In this document: positions 41,300 to 50,071 of the stretch, piece by piece
Numbering within the stretch: position 1 is the first letter of the stretch
Layout: each line of letters opens with the position of its first letter
NCBI GenBank assembly: GCA_963844405.1
Contig: CAWJNZ010000012.1
Location: forward strand, 186,001 to 250,000
Reading direction: 5' to 3'
DNA from: DASSUW01 sp963844405
GTDB lineage: Bacteria > Actinomycetota > Thermoleophilia > Solirubrobacterales > Solirubrobacteraceae
DNA length: 64,000 nucleotides
Program-made: the position numbers and the translations under genes
Notes under the pieces: model-generated
Database searches by the model: none
What the model saw: only the letters and a program-made list of their open reading frames with translations
What the model was told of the DNA's origin: nothing

Positions 41300-41750
41300 C
41301 CATCAGGAGGATGGCCGCCAGCACGAGCAGACCGGTCACCCCGCCGACGATCCCCTCGGTCCGCGCCGCGCGCCGGTAGTCGTCGGAAACGTTGCCGGTC
41401 TCGTCGATGTCCTTCTGCGCCTGCGCGGCGAGCCGGCGGTCGGTCGGGACGAAGTAGGCGCCGTTGAGGCCGCCGAGGACGATGGCGATCGCGAAGGAGG
41501 CGCTGATCCAGAACGAGCCGAACCCCCAGTCGCCGTCGATCGTCTGGTAGATGCCGGTGAGGATGATCAGGCCCAGCGCGGGCGACGCCAGCCGCTGGTT
41601 GATGGCCAGCTGGACCTGGTGCACGAACGGGAGGTGCCGCACGCCCGCCTTCATCGCGACGGGGAAGAGCAGCGCCTCGCCGAAGGTCGCGCCGAAGCCG
41701 ACGACCACGGCGCTGACGTGCACGAAGACGGACAGCTCGTAGAGGCTCAT
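41280..41750 (-). CDS. DUF2269-type integral membrane protein
   Basis: A 156-residue protein with four predicted membrane segments: about 5-28 (with 'FVHVSAVVVGFGATFGEALL'), 50-66, 78-98 and 132-152. The conserved His in 'ELSVFVHVSA' and the general layout match small DUF2269/CopD-like membrane proteins, some of which may bind heme. It starts 4 bp inside the end of the quinone oxidoreductase gene region on the same strand, so it follows it in an operon. Function unknown. Confidence 0.7.
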   Translation of the reverse strand: MSLYELSVFVHVSAVVVGFGATFGEALLFPVAMKAGVRHLPFVHQVQLAINQRLASPALGLIILTGIYQTIDGDWGFGSFWISASFAIAIVLGGLNGAYFVPTDRRLAAQAQKDIDETGNVSDDYRRAARTEGIVGGVTGLLVLAAILLMVTKPGA

Positions 41751-42718
41751 GGAGTGAAGACGATCTTCCCGAAGAGGTCGCCCGAGTCCATCGCCTCGAA
41801 GCCCTCACGCGCCTCGGACAGGGGCAGCACGCGGTCGATCTGCGGCCGCAGGCCGCTCGAATCGCACAGCCGGGCCAGCCGCGCCAGCTCGTCGCGCGTG
41901 CCCATGGTGGAGCCGATCACGTTGAGCTGGAGGAAGAACACGCGCTGGAGGTCGGCGGGCGGGTTCGGGCCGCTCGTCGAGCCGGAGACCACCAGCGTGC
42001 CGCCGGGGCGCAGCGCGCGCAGCGAGTGCTTCCAGGTCGCCTCGCCGACCGTCTCCAGCACGGCGTCGACCCGCTCGGGCAGCCTGGCGCCGCTCTCGAA
42101 CGCCTCGTGCGCGCCGAGCTCCACCGCCTTCGAGCCCTTCTCGGGATCGCGCGAGGTGACCCACACGCGCAGGCCGGCCTCGCGGCCGAGCGCGACCGCC
42201 GCGCTGGCCACGCCGCCGCCGGCACCCTGGATCAGCACCGTGTCGCCCGGCTGCACGCCGGCCTTGACGAACAGCATCCGGTAGGCGGTCAGCCACGCCG
42301 TGGGCAGGCACGACGCCTCCTCGAAGGAGAGGCCCGCAGGCTTGGGCACGAGGTTGCCGCGCGGCACCGCCACGCGCTCGGCGAGCGTGCCCTGGTGCTT
42401 CTCGGACAGCAGCGTGCGCTTGGGGTCGAGCGTCTCGTCGCCGCGCCAGTCGTCGCTCGCGATCACCGAGTGCACGATCACCTCGTTGCCGTCCTCGTCG
42501 ACGCCGGCGGCGTCGCAGCCGAGGATCATCGGCAGCGCCTCCTCCGACAGCCCGACGCCGCGCAGCGACCACAGGTCGTGGTGGTTCAACGACGTGGCGC
42601 GCACGTCGACCACCGTCCACCCGTCGGGCGGCTCGGGGTCGGGCCGCTCGCCGACCTCCAGCCCCGCGAGCGGATCGTCCGCGTTCATCGACGCGGCGTA
42701 GACGGCGAGCATGCTCAT
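41747..42718 (-). CDS. Quinone-oxidoreductase-type zinc-binding dehydrogenase (MDR)
   Basis: A 323-residue MDR protein: 'VRATSLNHHDLWSLRGVG', 'ILGCDAAGVDEDGNEVIVH', 'TAYRMLFVKAGVQPGDTVLIQGAGGGVASAAVALGR' (nucleotide loop GAGGGVASA), and 'VLETVGEATWKHSLRALRPGG'. No catalytic or structural zinc cysteines, so it is a reductase of enoyl or quinone type rather than an alcohol dehydrogenase. ATG 42718 overlaps the ligase stop; a second ATG at 42712 is possible. It lies between the acyl-CoA ligase and the DUF2269 gene in one operon. Confidence 0.85.
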   Translation of the reverse strand: MSMLAVYAASMNADDPLAGLEVGERPDPEPPDGWTVVDVRATSLNHHDLWSLRGVGLSEEALPMILGCDAAGVDEDGNEVIVHSVIASDDWRGDETLDPKRTLLSEKHQGTLAERVAVPRGNLVPKPAGLSFEEASCLPTAWLTAYRMLFVKAGVQPGDTVLIQGAGGGVASAAVALGREAGLRVWVTSRDPEKGSKAVELGAHEAFESGARLPERVDAVLETVGEATWKHSLRALRPGGTLVVSGSTSGPNPPADLQRVFFLQLNVIGSTMGTRDELARLARLCDSSGLRPQIDRVLPLSEAREGFEAMDSGDLFGKIVFTP

Positions 42719-44472
42719 CCCCTGTAGAGCTCGTCGAAGGTGTCGGCGTAGCGCTTCTCGACCACCGCGCGCTTGACCTTCATGGTCGGCGTGAGCTCGC
42801 CCGCCTCCTGGCTGAGGTCGACCTCGAGGACCGTGAACTTCTTCACCTGCTCGATGCGGGCGAACTGCGCGTTGGCCAGGTCGACGTCCTGCTGCAGGCG
42901 CTCGCGCACCCGGTCGTCGGCCGCCATCGCGCTCACGTCGCCGTTCACGCCGAGCTCCTGCGCCAGGGCGGGCGCCTCCTCGGCGTCGAGCGTGAGCAGC
43001 GCCACCAGGTAGGAGCGGTTGTCGCCGTGCACGACCGCCTGCGAGATCCAGCGCGACTCGCGCAGCGCGTTCTCGATGTTGGTGGGCGAGATGTTCTTGC
43101 CGCTCGAGGTGATGATGAGGTCCTTCTTGCGACCGGTGATGCGCAGGTAGCCGTCGTCGAGCTCGCCGAGGTCGCCGGTCCTCACGGCGTCGCCCTCGAA
43201 GACGTCGCGCGTGGCCTCCTCGTTGCGGTAGTAGCCCTTGAACACGTTCGGGCCGCTGATGAGGATCTCGCCGTCCTCGGCGATCGCCACGCCCATGCCG
43301 GGCAGCGCGGGACCGACGGTGCCGAAGCGCGGGTCGTGCGGCGGGTTGAGCGTGGCCGCCGCGCACGTCTCGGTCATCCCGTAGCCCTCGAGCACGGTGA
43401 TGCCGCAGGCGTCGAGGAACTCGAGCACCTCGCGCGGGATCGGAGCCGCGCCGGTCAGCGCCAGCTCGAGCCGGCCGCCGAACACGTCGCGCACCTTGGA
43501 GAGCACGAGCCGGTCGGCGAGCGCGTACTGGGCCTTCAAGGCCGCCGAGGCGGTCCCCTTGCGCATGGCGGGCCGTGCGCGACGCCCCGTGGCGATCGCC
43601 CACGCGAACAGCCGCTGCTTGACCGGGCTGCCCTCGCTGCCGCGCGCCAGCACGCGGGCGTGGATCTTCTCGAACACGCGTGGCACGGACGGGAAGTGGG
43701 TCGGTGCCGCTGCCCCCACGTCCTCCACGAGGCGCTTCGAGTCGCCGCTCCAGAAGGCCAAGGTGCAGCCGACCTCGAGCGCGACCATCTGGACCACGCG
43801 CGCCAGCGCATGGGCGAGCGGCAGGAACATGAAGAGCACGGCGCCCGGCTTCAGACCGACCTGCACGCGGTACGACTCGCCGGTGGCCAGCACGTTGCGA
43901 TGCGTGAGCACGCAGCCCTTGGGCGGGCCGGTCGTGCCGGAGGTGTAGACGATCGTGGCGACGTCGTCGGCGCCGATGCCCTCCAGCCGGCGGGCGAGCT
44001 CGGCCGGCAGGACCTCGTCGGCGCGGCCGCGCACGTCGGCGACGGTCATGGTGTCGCCGGCGGGCACCATGCTGATCACGTGCTCGAGGGCCGGCAGCTG
44101 GTCGCGCACCGCCTCGATCTTCGCGAGCTGCCCCGCGTCCTCGAGGATGATCGCCCGCGCCCCCGCGTGGTCGACCACGTAGCGGCACTCCTCCGGCGAG
44201 TTCGTCTGGTAGACGGGCACGACGACCAGGCCGGCGGCGAGCACCGCGGCGTCGGCCAGCGTCCACTCGGGCCGCGTCTCGCCGAGCAGCGCGACGCGGT
44301 CGCCGGGCTCGAGCCCGAGCGCCGCGAGGCCGCGCGCGAGCTCGCGGACCGCGGTCCCGAGGTCCTGGAACGACCATTCGTGCCAGGTCCCGTCGCGGGG
44401 GAAGCGGATCGCGGCGCCGCTGTGGCGGTCCGCAGCGTCCAGCACCATCCGGCCGAGTGAGTTCGCGCTCAT
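42715..44472 (-). CDS. Long-chain fatty acyl-CoA synthetase (AMP-forming)
   Basis: A 585-residue adenylate-forming ligase with the P-loop 'TIVYTSGTTGPPKGCVLTHRN', 'FLPLAHALARVVQM', 'LEGYGMTETCAAATLN', 'VRTGDLGELDDGYLRITGRKKDLIITSSGKNISP' and the C-terminal 'TPTMKVKRAVVEKRY' lysine. The long form and 'FPSVPRVFEKIHARVL' match FadD15-type enzymes. It activates long-chain fatty acids at the membrane face. Starts at ATG 44472, about 100 bp from the divergent alcohol dehydrogenase. Confidence 0.93.
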   Translation of the reverse strand: MSANSLGRMVLDAADRHSGAAIRFPRDGTWHEWSFQDLGTAVRELARGLAALGLEPGDRVALLGETRPEWTLADAAVLAAGLVVVPVYQTNSPEECRYVVDHAGARAIILEDAGQLAKIEAVRDQLPALEHVISMVPAGDTMTVADVRGRADEVLPAELARRLEGIGADDVATIVYTSGTTGPPKGCVLTHRNVLATGESYRVQVGLKPGAVLFMFLPLAHALARVVQMVALEVGCTLAFWSGDSKRLVEDVGAAAPTHFPSVPRVFEKIHARVLARGSEGSPVKQRLFAWAIATGRRARPAMRKGTASAALKAQYALADRLVLSKVRDVFGGRLELALTGAAPIPREVLEFLDACGITVLEGYGMTETCAAATLNPPHDPRFGTVGPALPGMGVAIAEDGEILISGPNVFKGYYRNEEATRDVFEGDAVRTGDLGELDDGYLRITGRKKDLIITSSGKNISPTNIENALRESRWISQAVVHGDNRSYLVALLTLDAEEAPALAQELGVNGDVSAMAADDRVRERLQQDVDLANAQFARIEQVKKFTVLEVDLSQEAGELTPTMKVKRAVVEKRYADTFDELYRG

Positions 44473-44573
44473 GCGGCCGATCCTGACATAGCCTTCGGGC
44501 CCGTGTAACGTCGCCAATCGCCCGCCGTCTCCGCCGTTCGGGCGGTTGGCGAAATCATCATCGGAGGAAACGG

Positions 44574-45677
44574 ATGCAGATGCGTGCCGCGGTGCTGGAG
44601 GAGTTCGGTCAGCCGCTGGCCGTCCAGGAGGTCGAGCTGGCGGATCCGAAGGCCGGCGAGGTGCTCGTCCGGCTAGTGGCCTGCGGCGTCTGCCACACCG
44701 ACCTCTACACGGCGTCGGGCGCCGACCCGTCCGGCTACGCGCCCGCGGTGCTCGGCCACGAGGGGGCCGGCGTGGTCGAAAGCGTGGGGCCGGGCGTGAC
44801 CTCCGTGTCGCCCGGCGACCACGTGGTCACGCTCTTCTCGCCCCAGTGCGGCGAGTGCGAGCACTGCCGCAGCCCGCGCACGAACCTGTGCCTGGCCATC
44901 CGCGAGCAGCAGAACAAGGGCTACCTGCCCGACGGCACGACGCGGCTGTCGCGCGACGGCGAGCCGGTCCGGCACTTCATGGGCACGAGCACGTTCGCGG
45001 AGTACACGGTGATGCCGGAGATCGCGCTGGCCAAGGTGTCGCCCGAGGCGCCGCTCGAGCACGCGTGCCTGTTCGCCTGCGGGCTCTCGACCGGCCTCGG
45101 CGCGGCCATGTTCACCGCGAAGGTGGAGGCGGGGTCGACCTGCGTGGTGTTCGGCGCCGGCATGGTGGGGCTGGGGGCGGTGGCCGGCTGCCGGCTACAG
45201 GGCGCCGAGCGCGTCATCTCCGTCGACCTGTCCGAGGAGCGGCTCGCGCTCGCCCGCGGCCAGGGCGCGACCGACACCTGGATCGCCGACGAGAACACCG
45301 TCCAGCGCGTGCTCGACGAGACGCGCGGCTTCGGCGCCGACTACACCTTCGAGGCGACCGGGCTGGTCGGCGTGATGCGCCAGGCTGTCGAGAGCGCCCG
45401 CATGGGCTGGGGGCTGGCGACGGTGGCGGGCGTGGCCGGCAAGGGGGAGACGCTCGACGTCGTGCCGCGCTTCCTGATCACCGGCCGGCGCGTCTGCGGC
45501 TCCTCGTTCGGCGGTGTGAAGGGGCGCGAGCAGGTGCCGCAGCTCGTCCAGCGCTACCTCGACGGCGACATCGACGTGGCGCCGTTCGTGTCGCACCGGC
45601 TGCGGCTGGACGACGTCAACCGCGGCTTCGAGCTGATGGAGGCCCAGGACGGCATCCGCAGCGTGATCGACTTCTGA
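44574..45677 (+). CDS. Zinc-dependent alcohol dehydrogenase (class III/FrmA-like)
   Basis: A 367-residue MDR enzyme with the catalytic zinc ligands in 'ACGVCHTDLY' and GHEGAGVV, the four structural-zinc Cys in 'PQCGECEHCRSPRTNLC', 'FACGLSTGLGAAMFTAKVEAG' and the loop VFGAGMVGLGAVAG. The 'LSTGLGAA' and long structural loop point to class III or mycothiol/NDMA-dependent relatives, which oxidise formaldehyde adducts or alcohols. GGAGGA precedes ATG 44574. Directly downstream lies the remnant of an unrelated PLP enzyme. Confidence 0.88.
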   Translation: MQMRAAVLEEFGQPLAVQEVELADPKAGEVLVRLVACGVCHTDLYTASGADPSGYAPAVLGHEGAGVVESVGPGVTSVSPGDHVVTLFSPQCGECEHCRSPRTNLCLAIREQQNKGYLPDGTTRLSRDGEPVRHFMGTSTFAEYTVMPEIALAKVSPEAPLEHACLFACGLSTGLGAAMFTAKVEAGSTCVVFGAGMVGLGAVAGCRLQGAERVISVDLSEERLALARGQGATDTWIADENTVQRVLDETRGFGADYTFEATGLVGVMRQAVESARMGWGLATVAGVAGKGETLDVVPRFLITGRRVCGSSFGGVKGREQVPQLVQRYLDGDIDVAPFVSHRLRLDDVNRGFELMEAQDGIRSVIDF

Positions 45678-45904
45678 TGGCGCTCGACGCGCGAGCAGGT
45701 GGCGCGCATCGCGCGCATCCCGGATTCGGGGACGATCGAGGCGATGCGGCTGTCCGCTCACCGACCCGGTACGAGGGGAAGTCGATGGCGGGGATGATCG
45801 ATCTGGTGGCCGGTGGTGAGATTCCTGAGGGCTCCAACGTGCTGTACGCGCACCTGGGTGGCGCTCCCGTGCTGAGTGCCTATGCGTCGTTGTTCAAGTC
45901 CTGA
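45678..45904 (+). pseudogene. C-terminal remnant of an ACC deaminase / D-cysteine desulfhydrase-type PLP enzyme
   Basis: The 3' part reads 'YEGKSMAGMIDLVAGGEIPEG' in part and then 'SNVLYAHLGGAPVLSAYASLF', matching the C-terminus of the tryptophan-synthase-beta-like PLP family (K-x-M-A-G and H-x-G-G). Upstream, 'REQVARIARIPDSGTIEAMRLS' is in another frame; shifts near 45755 and 45768 are needed. The N-terminal two thirds, including the PLP lysine, are absent because the alcohol dehydrogenase ends at 45677. This is a truncated, decayed gene, unlike the other frameshifted genes here. Confidence 0.65.
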
Positions 45905-45994
45905 GGGGGTTGAAGGGACGAACGTCTCGCATGGCGGAAACCACACCGCCGGAGCGGCCGACCACGCCTCCCTACAAGCAAGAAGTTCGCGCCC

Positions 45995-46630
45995 TCACAA
46001 CGGCCGCTCACCGACCCACGCCGGCACCGGCGCCAGGTCGTTCACAAACCCCGGCACCGCCTCGACCCGATCCAGCCACCCAGCCACGTGCGAGAACTCC
46101 CGCGGATCGGCGCCCGCGTCGGCGCCGCAGTGGCCGTAGCCGTAGACGGCGATGTCCGCCACGGAATAAGCGTCGCCGGCCAGGAACGGGCGGCCGTCGG
46201 ACAGCCCGCGGTCGAGGGCGGCGAGCGCGTCGCGGCCTCGCTCGAGCCGCTGCGCGAACGCCTCCGGGAGCGTCTTGTCGCGGCCGGCCAGCTTCATGAA
46301 GCGGGCGACGGAGAGGTCGGCCTCGATCCGGTTCTGCTCGAAGAACATCCACTGATGCACGCGAGTGCGCTCGAGCGTCCCCGCCGCCGGCAGCAGCGAC
46401 GTGCCCTCCGCGAGGTGGAGCAGGATCGCGCCGGACTCGGGGATGAGATCGCCCTCGTCGGTCTCGAGCACGGGGATGCGCCCGTCGGGGTTGCGGGCGA
46501 AGTGCTCGCCGGTGCGCGTCTCGCCGCGGAAGAGGTCGACGGAGACGGACTCGTAGGGGATGTCGAGGTGCCGCAGGACCAGGCGACACTTGAGGCAGTT
46601 GCCGGAGGAGTCGTGCTCGTAGAGCTTCAT
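45995..46630 (-). CDS. Glutathione S-transferase family protein
   Basis: A 211-residue protein with an N-terminal thioredoxin-like domain (1-80: 'LYEHDSSGNCLKCRLVLRHL', 'NPDGRIPVLETDEGDLIPESGAILLHLAE', whose 'PVLE...ESGAIL' is the glutathione-site signature) and an all-helical C-terminal domain ('FLAGDAYSVADIAVYGY'). Actinobacteria mostly lack glutathione, so it may use another thiol or work as a lyase or isomerase. It stands alone, divergent from nothing obvious. Confidence 0.88.
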   Translation of the reverse strand: MKLYEHDSSGNCLKCRLVLRHLDIPYESVSVDLFRGETRTGEHFARNPDGRIPVLETDEGDLIPESGAILLHLAEGTSLLPAAGTLERTRVHQWMFFEQNRIEADLSVARFMKLAGRDKTLPEAFAQRLERGRDALAALDRGLSDGRPFLAGDAYSVADIAVYGYGHCGADAGADPREFSHVAGWLDRVEAVPGFVNDLAPVPAWVGERPL

Positions 46631-46650
46631 GGCCGCACCCTACGGCTCCC

Positions 46651-46694
46651 GCGCGGTTCGAATCTCAGGGGCGCGCGGTTCGAATCTCAGGGGC
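46651..46694. repeat. Perfect 22-bp tandem duplication at the end of the M15 peptidase gene
   Basis: The unit GCGCGGTTCGAATCTCAGGG plus GC is repeated exactly at 46651-46672 and 46673-46694. The second copy contains the stop codon of the M15 peptidase gene (46687-46689), so the first copy is a duplicated gene end lying in the spacer to the GST gene. Confidence 0.9.
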
Positions 46695-47751
46695 GCAGCT
46701 CGAAGTGCATCGGATCGGGGCGCGTCGGCCAGTCGCCGCCCCAGGTGAAGCCGTGCCGCTGCATGGTGCGGACCAGCCGGCGGTCCTGCCGCGAGCGGCC
46801 CATGAAGGGGTTGGCGGAGGCGTTGAGGTCGATCGCCACGCCCCACGCGTGCAGCGAGAGCTGGCCGCGCGGCTGGATGCGGCGCGGCGCGTGGCAGCCC
46901 GCGTAGTCGCCGGGGTTCACGAGCCGCGACAGCCCGCGCCGGGCCAGCTCGCCGAGCGCGGCGCGCAGCGGGCGGATCATCGCGCGGTGGCAGGTGACCG
47001 CGCCGAGGATCGGCACGCGCCGGGAGACGATGTGGCGGCGCACGAAGGCGGGGTCGAGGCGGATCCAGTCGTCGCCGTAGGGCAGCCCGACGGCCGGCTC
47101 GCCGTAGCGCACCTTGAGCTCCATCGGCCGGGCGGGGCCGACCGGGCCGGCGCCGTCGACGATCCGCGCCGCGGCGTCGCGCTCGGTGCGCCGGATCAGC
47201 TCGCGCGGGGCGACCGGCTCGCGCAGCCGGACCATCACCGTGCTGCGCAGCGGGTCGACGCGGCGGTCGCGCGAGGCGAGCGCGATCTCGGCGCTGCGCA
47301 GCGCCTCGTCGGCGACCACGCCGACCACCCGCACCCGCCCGCTCTCCAGCCGCAGGACACCGCCGGCGCCGACCTTCCGCAGCTCCGCCGACGTGCTGGA
47401 GAGGATCGCCGTCCCCGGCCGCAGCCGGGCGAACGGCTCGCGCTGGTCCGCGGGCAGCGTGGCGGCGTAGGCCCGCGGGGCGACGGCGAGCACGTCGAGC
47501 GGGATCGCGTAGCCGGCGGGCGCCCCGTCTCGCAGCAGCACCGCGCCGCGCCCGACCGGCGTGGCGGCGGCGACCGCCGGGTGGCGCCGCAGCCGCCGCG
47601 CGGCGCGGGCCGGGTGCTCGAGCCCCCAGACGATCGCGGTGGTCGACGCCTCGGCCGTCGGGGTGGCCGTCGGCTGGACGGCGGCGCGAGCCGAAGGCGG
47701 CTCGCTCGATCCCCCGCAGCCCGCCACGAGCATCGCCACCATCGCGAGCAC
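46687..47751 (-). CDS. M15-family D-Ala-D-Ala carboxypeptidase-like lipoprotein
   Basis: A 354-residue protein. Near the N-terminus 'VAMLVAGCGGSS' is a lipobox, so it is probably membrane-anchored. A long middle part (about 60-220) has no recognised domain. The C-terminal metallopeptidase shows 'LHAWGVAIDLN' (H and D zinc ligands) and 'RPDPMHFELRP' (third ligand His). It should trim peptidoglycan peptides. GTG 47751 (or ATG 47742) starts within 7 bp of the divergent decarboxylase gene; the short N-terminus before the hydrophobic segment lacks the usual positive charges. Confidence 0.82.
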   Translation of the reverse strand: MLAMVAMLVAGCGGSSEPPSARAAVQPTATPTAEASTTAIVWGLEHPARAARRLRRHPAVAAATPVGRGAVLLRDGAPAGYAIPLDVLAVAPRAYAATLPADQREPFARLRPGTAILSSTSAELRKVGAGGVLRLESGRVRVVGVVADEALRSAEIALASRDRRVDPLRSTVMVRLREPVAPRELIRRTERDAAARIVDGAGPVGPARPMELKVRYGEPAVGLPYGDDWIRLDPAFVRRHIVSRRVPILGAVTCHRAMIRPLRAALGELARRGLSRLVNPGDYAGCHAPRRIQPRGQLSLHAWGVAIDLNASANPFMGRSRQDRRLVRTMQRHGFTWGGDWPTRPDPMHFELRP

Positions 47752-47757
47752 GGCAAG

Positions 47758-49074
47758 ATGCCGTGCGTGTTCAACGACGCCATCGAGTGGGTGAAGCGCT
47801 GGGAGGCGCGCTGGGGCGACCGGCCGGAACCGCCCCCGATCGACCCCGACCGCTGGGCCGCGGCCTGGGACGAGTTCACGACGCGGATGGACGGCAACTT
47901 CCCGTTCTTCCACCCGCGCTTCGCCGGTCAGATGCTCAAGCCGCCGCATCCCGCCGCGGTCACCGGCTACCTCGCGGCCATGCTCGTCAACCCCAACAAC
48001 CACGCGCTCGACGGCGGCCCGGTGACGAGCGAGATGGAGAAGGAGGCGGTGGCCGACCTGGCGGCCATGCTCGGGCTCGCCGAGCCGAGCCTCGGGCACC
48101 TGACCGCCAGCGGGACGATCGCGAACCTCGAGGCGCTGTGGGTGGCACGGGAGCTGCATCCGGACAAGGGCGTCGCGTACGGGGCCAACGCCCATTACAC
48201 GCACGCCCGCATGTGCCAGGTCCTCAGGATGCCCGCCCACCGCGTGCCGGCCGACGCCCACGGCCGCATCGACCTCGACGCGCTCGACGCCCTCTGCGCG
48301 CGCGGCGAGATCGGGACCGTCGTGCTCACGGCCGGCACCACCGGCCTGGGCGCCGTCGACCGGGTCGACGAGGCGCTGGCCCTGCGCGAGCGTCACGGCG
48401 TGCGCATCCACGTCGATGCAGCGTACGGCGGCTTCTTCGCGCTGCTCGACGACGCGCCCGCGGGTCTGCGCGCGATCGGCGGCGCCGACTCGATCGTCAT
48501 CGACCCGCACAAGCATGGCCTCCAGCCATACGGATGCGGAGCGGTGGTGTTCGCCGATCCGGCCGTCGGCCGGCTGTACGCGCACGATTCGCCGTACACC
48601 TACTTCACCTCCGACGCGCTGCACCTGGGGGAGATCAGCCTCGAGTGCTCGCGCGCCGGGGCGGCCGCGGCGGCGCTGTGGCTGACGCTGCGAGCCGTTC
48701 CGCTCGAGCCGATCCTGGCCGGGGCCCGGCGCGCCGCCGTCGCCTTCGCCGAGCGGTTGCGAGCCTCGGACGCGCTGCGGCTCCACCTCGAGCCCGAGCT
48801 CGACATCGTCACCTACCGGCCGACCGCCAAGAGCATCACGGAGCTCGACGCCGCCAGCGTCGCGATCCTGCGCGCCGGGATGGAGGACCCCGACGACCCG
48901 GTCTTCCTGAGCACGCTCCAGGTCGAGGCCGAGCACCTGCCCGGGCTCGAGCGCGACGCGCCGTCGGCGCGGATCCTGCGCAGCGTGCTCATGAAGCCCG
49001 AGCACGAGGGCGCCGTCGACTGGCTGGCTACGCGAGTTGAGCAGCTAGCCACTCGTACACGGCCGGGTGGTTGA
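47758..49074 (+). CDS. PLP-dependent group II decarboxylase-like protein
   Basis: A 438-residue fold-type I enzyme. 'HLTASGTIANLEALWVARE', 'YGANAHYTHARMCQVL', 'GTVVLTAGTTGLGAVDRV', 'IHVDAAYGGFFALL' (Asp for the pyridine N) and the PLP lysine K252 in 'SIVIDPHKHGLQPYG' match glutamate/tyrosine decarboxylases. It probably removes CO2 from an amino acid; the amino acid is not predictable. The start at ATG 47758 faces the M15 peptidase start 6 bp away. Overlaps the convergent hydrolase by 47 bp. Confidence 0.88.
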   Translation: MPCVFNDAIEWVKRWEARWGDRPEPPPIDPDRWAAAWDEFTTRMDGNFPFFHPRFAGQMLKPPHPAAVTGYLAAMLVNPNNHALDGGPVTSEMEKEAVADLAAMLGLAEPSLGHLTASGTIANLEALWVARELHPDKGVAYGANAHYTHARMCQVLRMPAHRVPADAHGRIDLDALDALCARGEIGTVVLTAGTTGLGAVDRVDEALALRERHGVRIHVDAAYGGFFALLDDAPAGLRAIGGADSIVIDPHKHGLQPYGCGAVVFADPAVGRLYAHDSPYTYFTSDALHLGEISLECSRAGAAAAALWLTLRAVPLEPILAGARRAAVAFAERLRASDALRLHLEPELDIVTYRPTAKSITELDAASVAILRAGMEDPDDPVFLSTLQVEAEHLPGLERDAPSARILRSVLMKPEHEGAVDWLATRVEQLATRTRPGG

Positions 49075-50071
49075 GCAGCGCCAGGTGGTGCGCCGGGCCG
49101 ACGTGCAGCGTCTCCTGCGTGCGATGCGACGCACTGCGCTCCAGCACCAGCCAGTCGCCGAGCAGGCGCCCGACCGGATGGTCGGGGCGGGTCGTCACGG
49201 TGGCCGCCACGAAGCAGTGGCGGGCGTGCTCGAGCAGCGGCACCTCCTGGCACGCCGCCGCGCGCAGGGCCTCGGGGTCCCGGTCCTTCCAGTCCTCGTC
49301 GACCAGCGAGCCGCTCCGCAGGTCGCGGATCCCCGCGCTGCGCCTCCGCAGCAACCGCGCGAACGGCCGCGACTCCGGCATCATGCCGAGCGCCGCCGCC
49401 GCGTAGTGGACGGCCGACTCGAGCGGCGCGCCGGCGTGCGGGGAGCCGAGCGAGATCACGTGCGTGACGAGCCGCGTCCAGTCGCCGCCGAGGTGCGCGG
49501 CGCTGCGCGCCACCAGCCCGCCCATCGAGTGGCCGATCAGCGCGATCTCCTCGACCTCCCGCTCCGCGACGAGCGCCTCGAGCTCCGCGGCGAGGCTGAG
49601 GCCGTTCTCGGATATGTGGCGGCCGCTGTTGTAGCGGACGTAGACCGGCGTCCAGCCGGGCAGGCGGTCGCCGTAGCGCAGGCCACCGCCGTAGCGCCAG
49701 GCGTGCTCGGTCTCGAACACGCCGTGCACGAAGACGGCGAGCCGCGGCGTCTCCGCGCCCTCGACGCTCAGCGTCATCGGGATCGCCAGCGGCGGCTCCA
49801 GCACGTCGCCGCGCAGCCCGTTGAGCACGGCGAGCGCAGCCGGGGAGACGTCCCGCTCGGGCACCAGCGCGGGGGCGGCGCGGCCGGCCAGCAGGGCCCC
49901 GCCCCGCACCGCCGCGTACACCGCGCCGGAGATGCCGTCGTGCAGCGCCTTCGCCGGCCCGCCGGCCACGAAGGCGCGGTCGGCGATCGCCCGGTGGACC
50001 TGGCCGACGCCGCCCGTGCCGAGGCGGAGCTCGTCCAAAGCGAGCCGGGTGAGGGCGCGGAGCTGCGTCAA
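49028..50071 (-). CDS. Alpha/beta hydrolase (PGAP1/lipase-like)
   Basis: A 347-residue hydrolase with the oxyanion strand 'RLAVFVHGVFETEHAWRYGG', nucleophile elbow GHSMGG in 'EIALIGHSMGGLVARSAAHL', 'VISLGSPHAGAPLES' (typical of PGAP1/triacylglycerol lipases) and a C-terminal catalytic His in 'VGPAHHLALLNHPAVYEWL'. No signal peptide. TTG 50071 overlaps the Lrp stop (TTGA), so it is translated with the regulator. Substrate likely an ester or lipid. Confidence 0.82.
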   Translation of the reverse strand: MTQLRALTRLALDELRLGTGGVGQVHRAIADRAFVAGGPAKALHDGISGAVYAAVRGGALLAGRAAPALVPERDVSPAALAVLNGLRGDVLEPPLAIPMTLSVEGAETPRLAVFVHGVFETEHAWRYGGGLRYGDRLPGWTPVYVRYNSGRHISENGLSLAAELEALVAEREVEEIALIGHSMGGLVARSAAHLGGDWTRLVTHVISLGSPHAGAPLESAVHYAAAALGMMPESRPFARLLRRRSAGIRDLRSGSLVDEDWKDRDPEALRAAACQEVPLLEHARHCFVAATVTTRPDHPVGRLLGDWLVLERSASHRTQETLHVGPAHHLALLNHPAVYEWLAAQLA

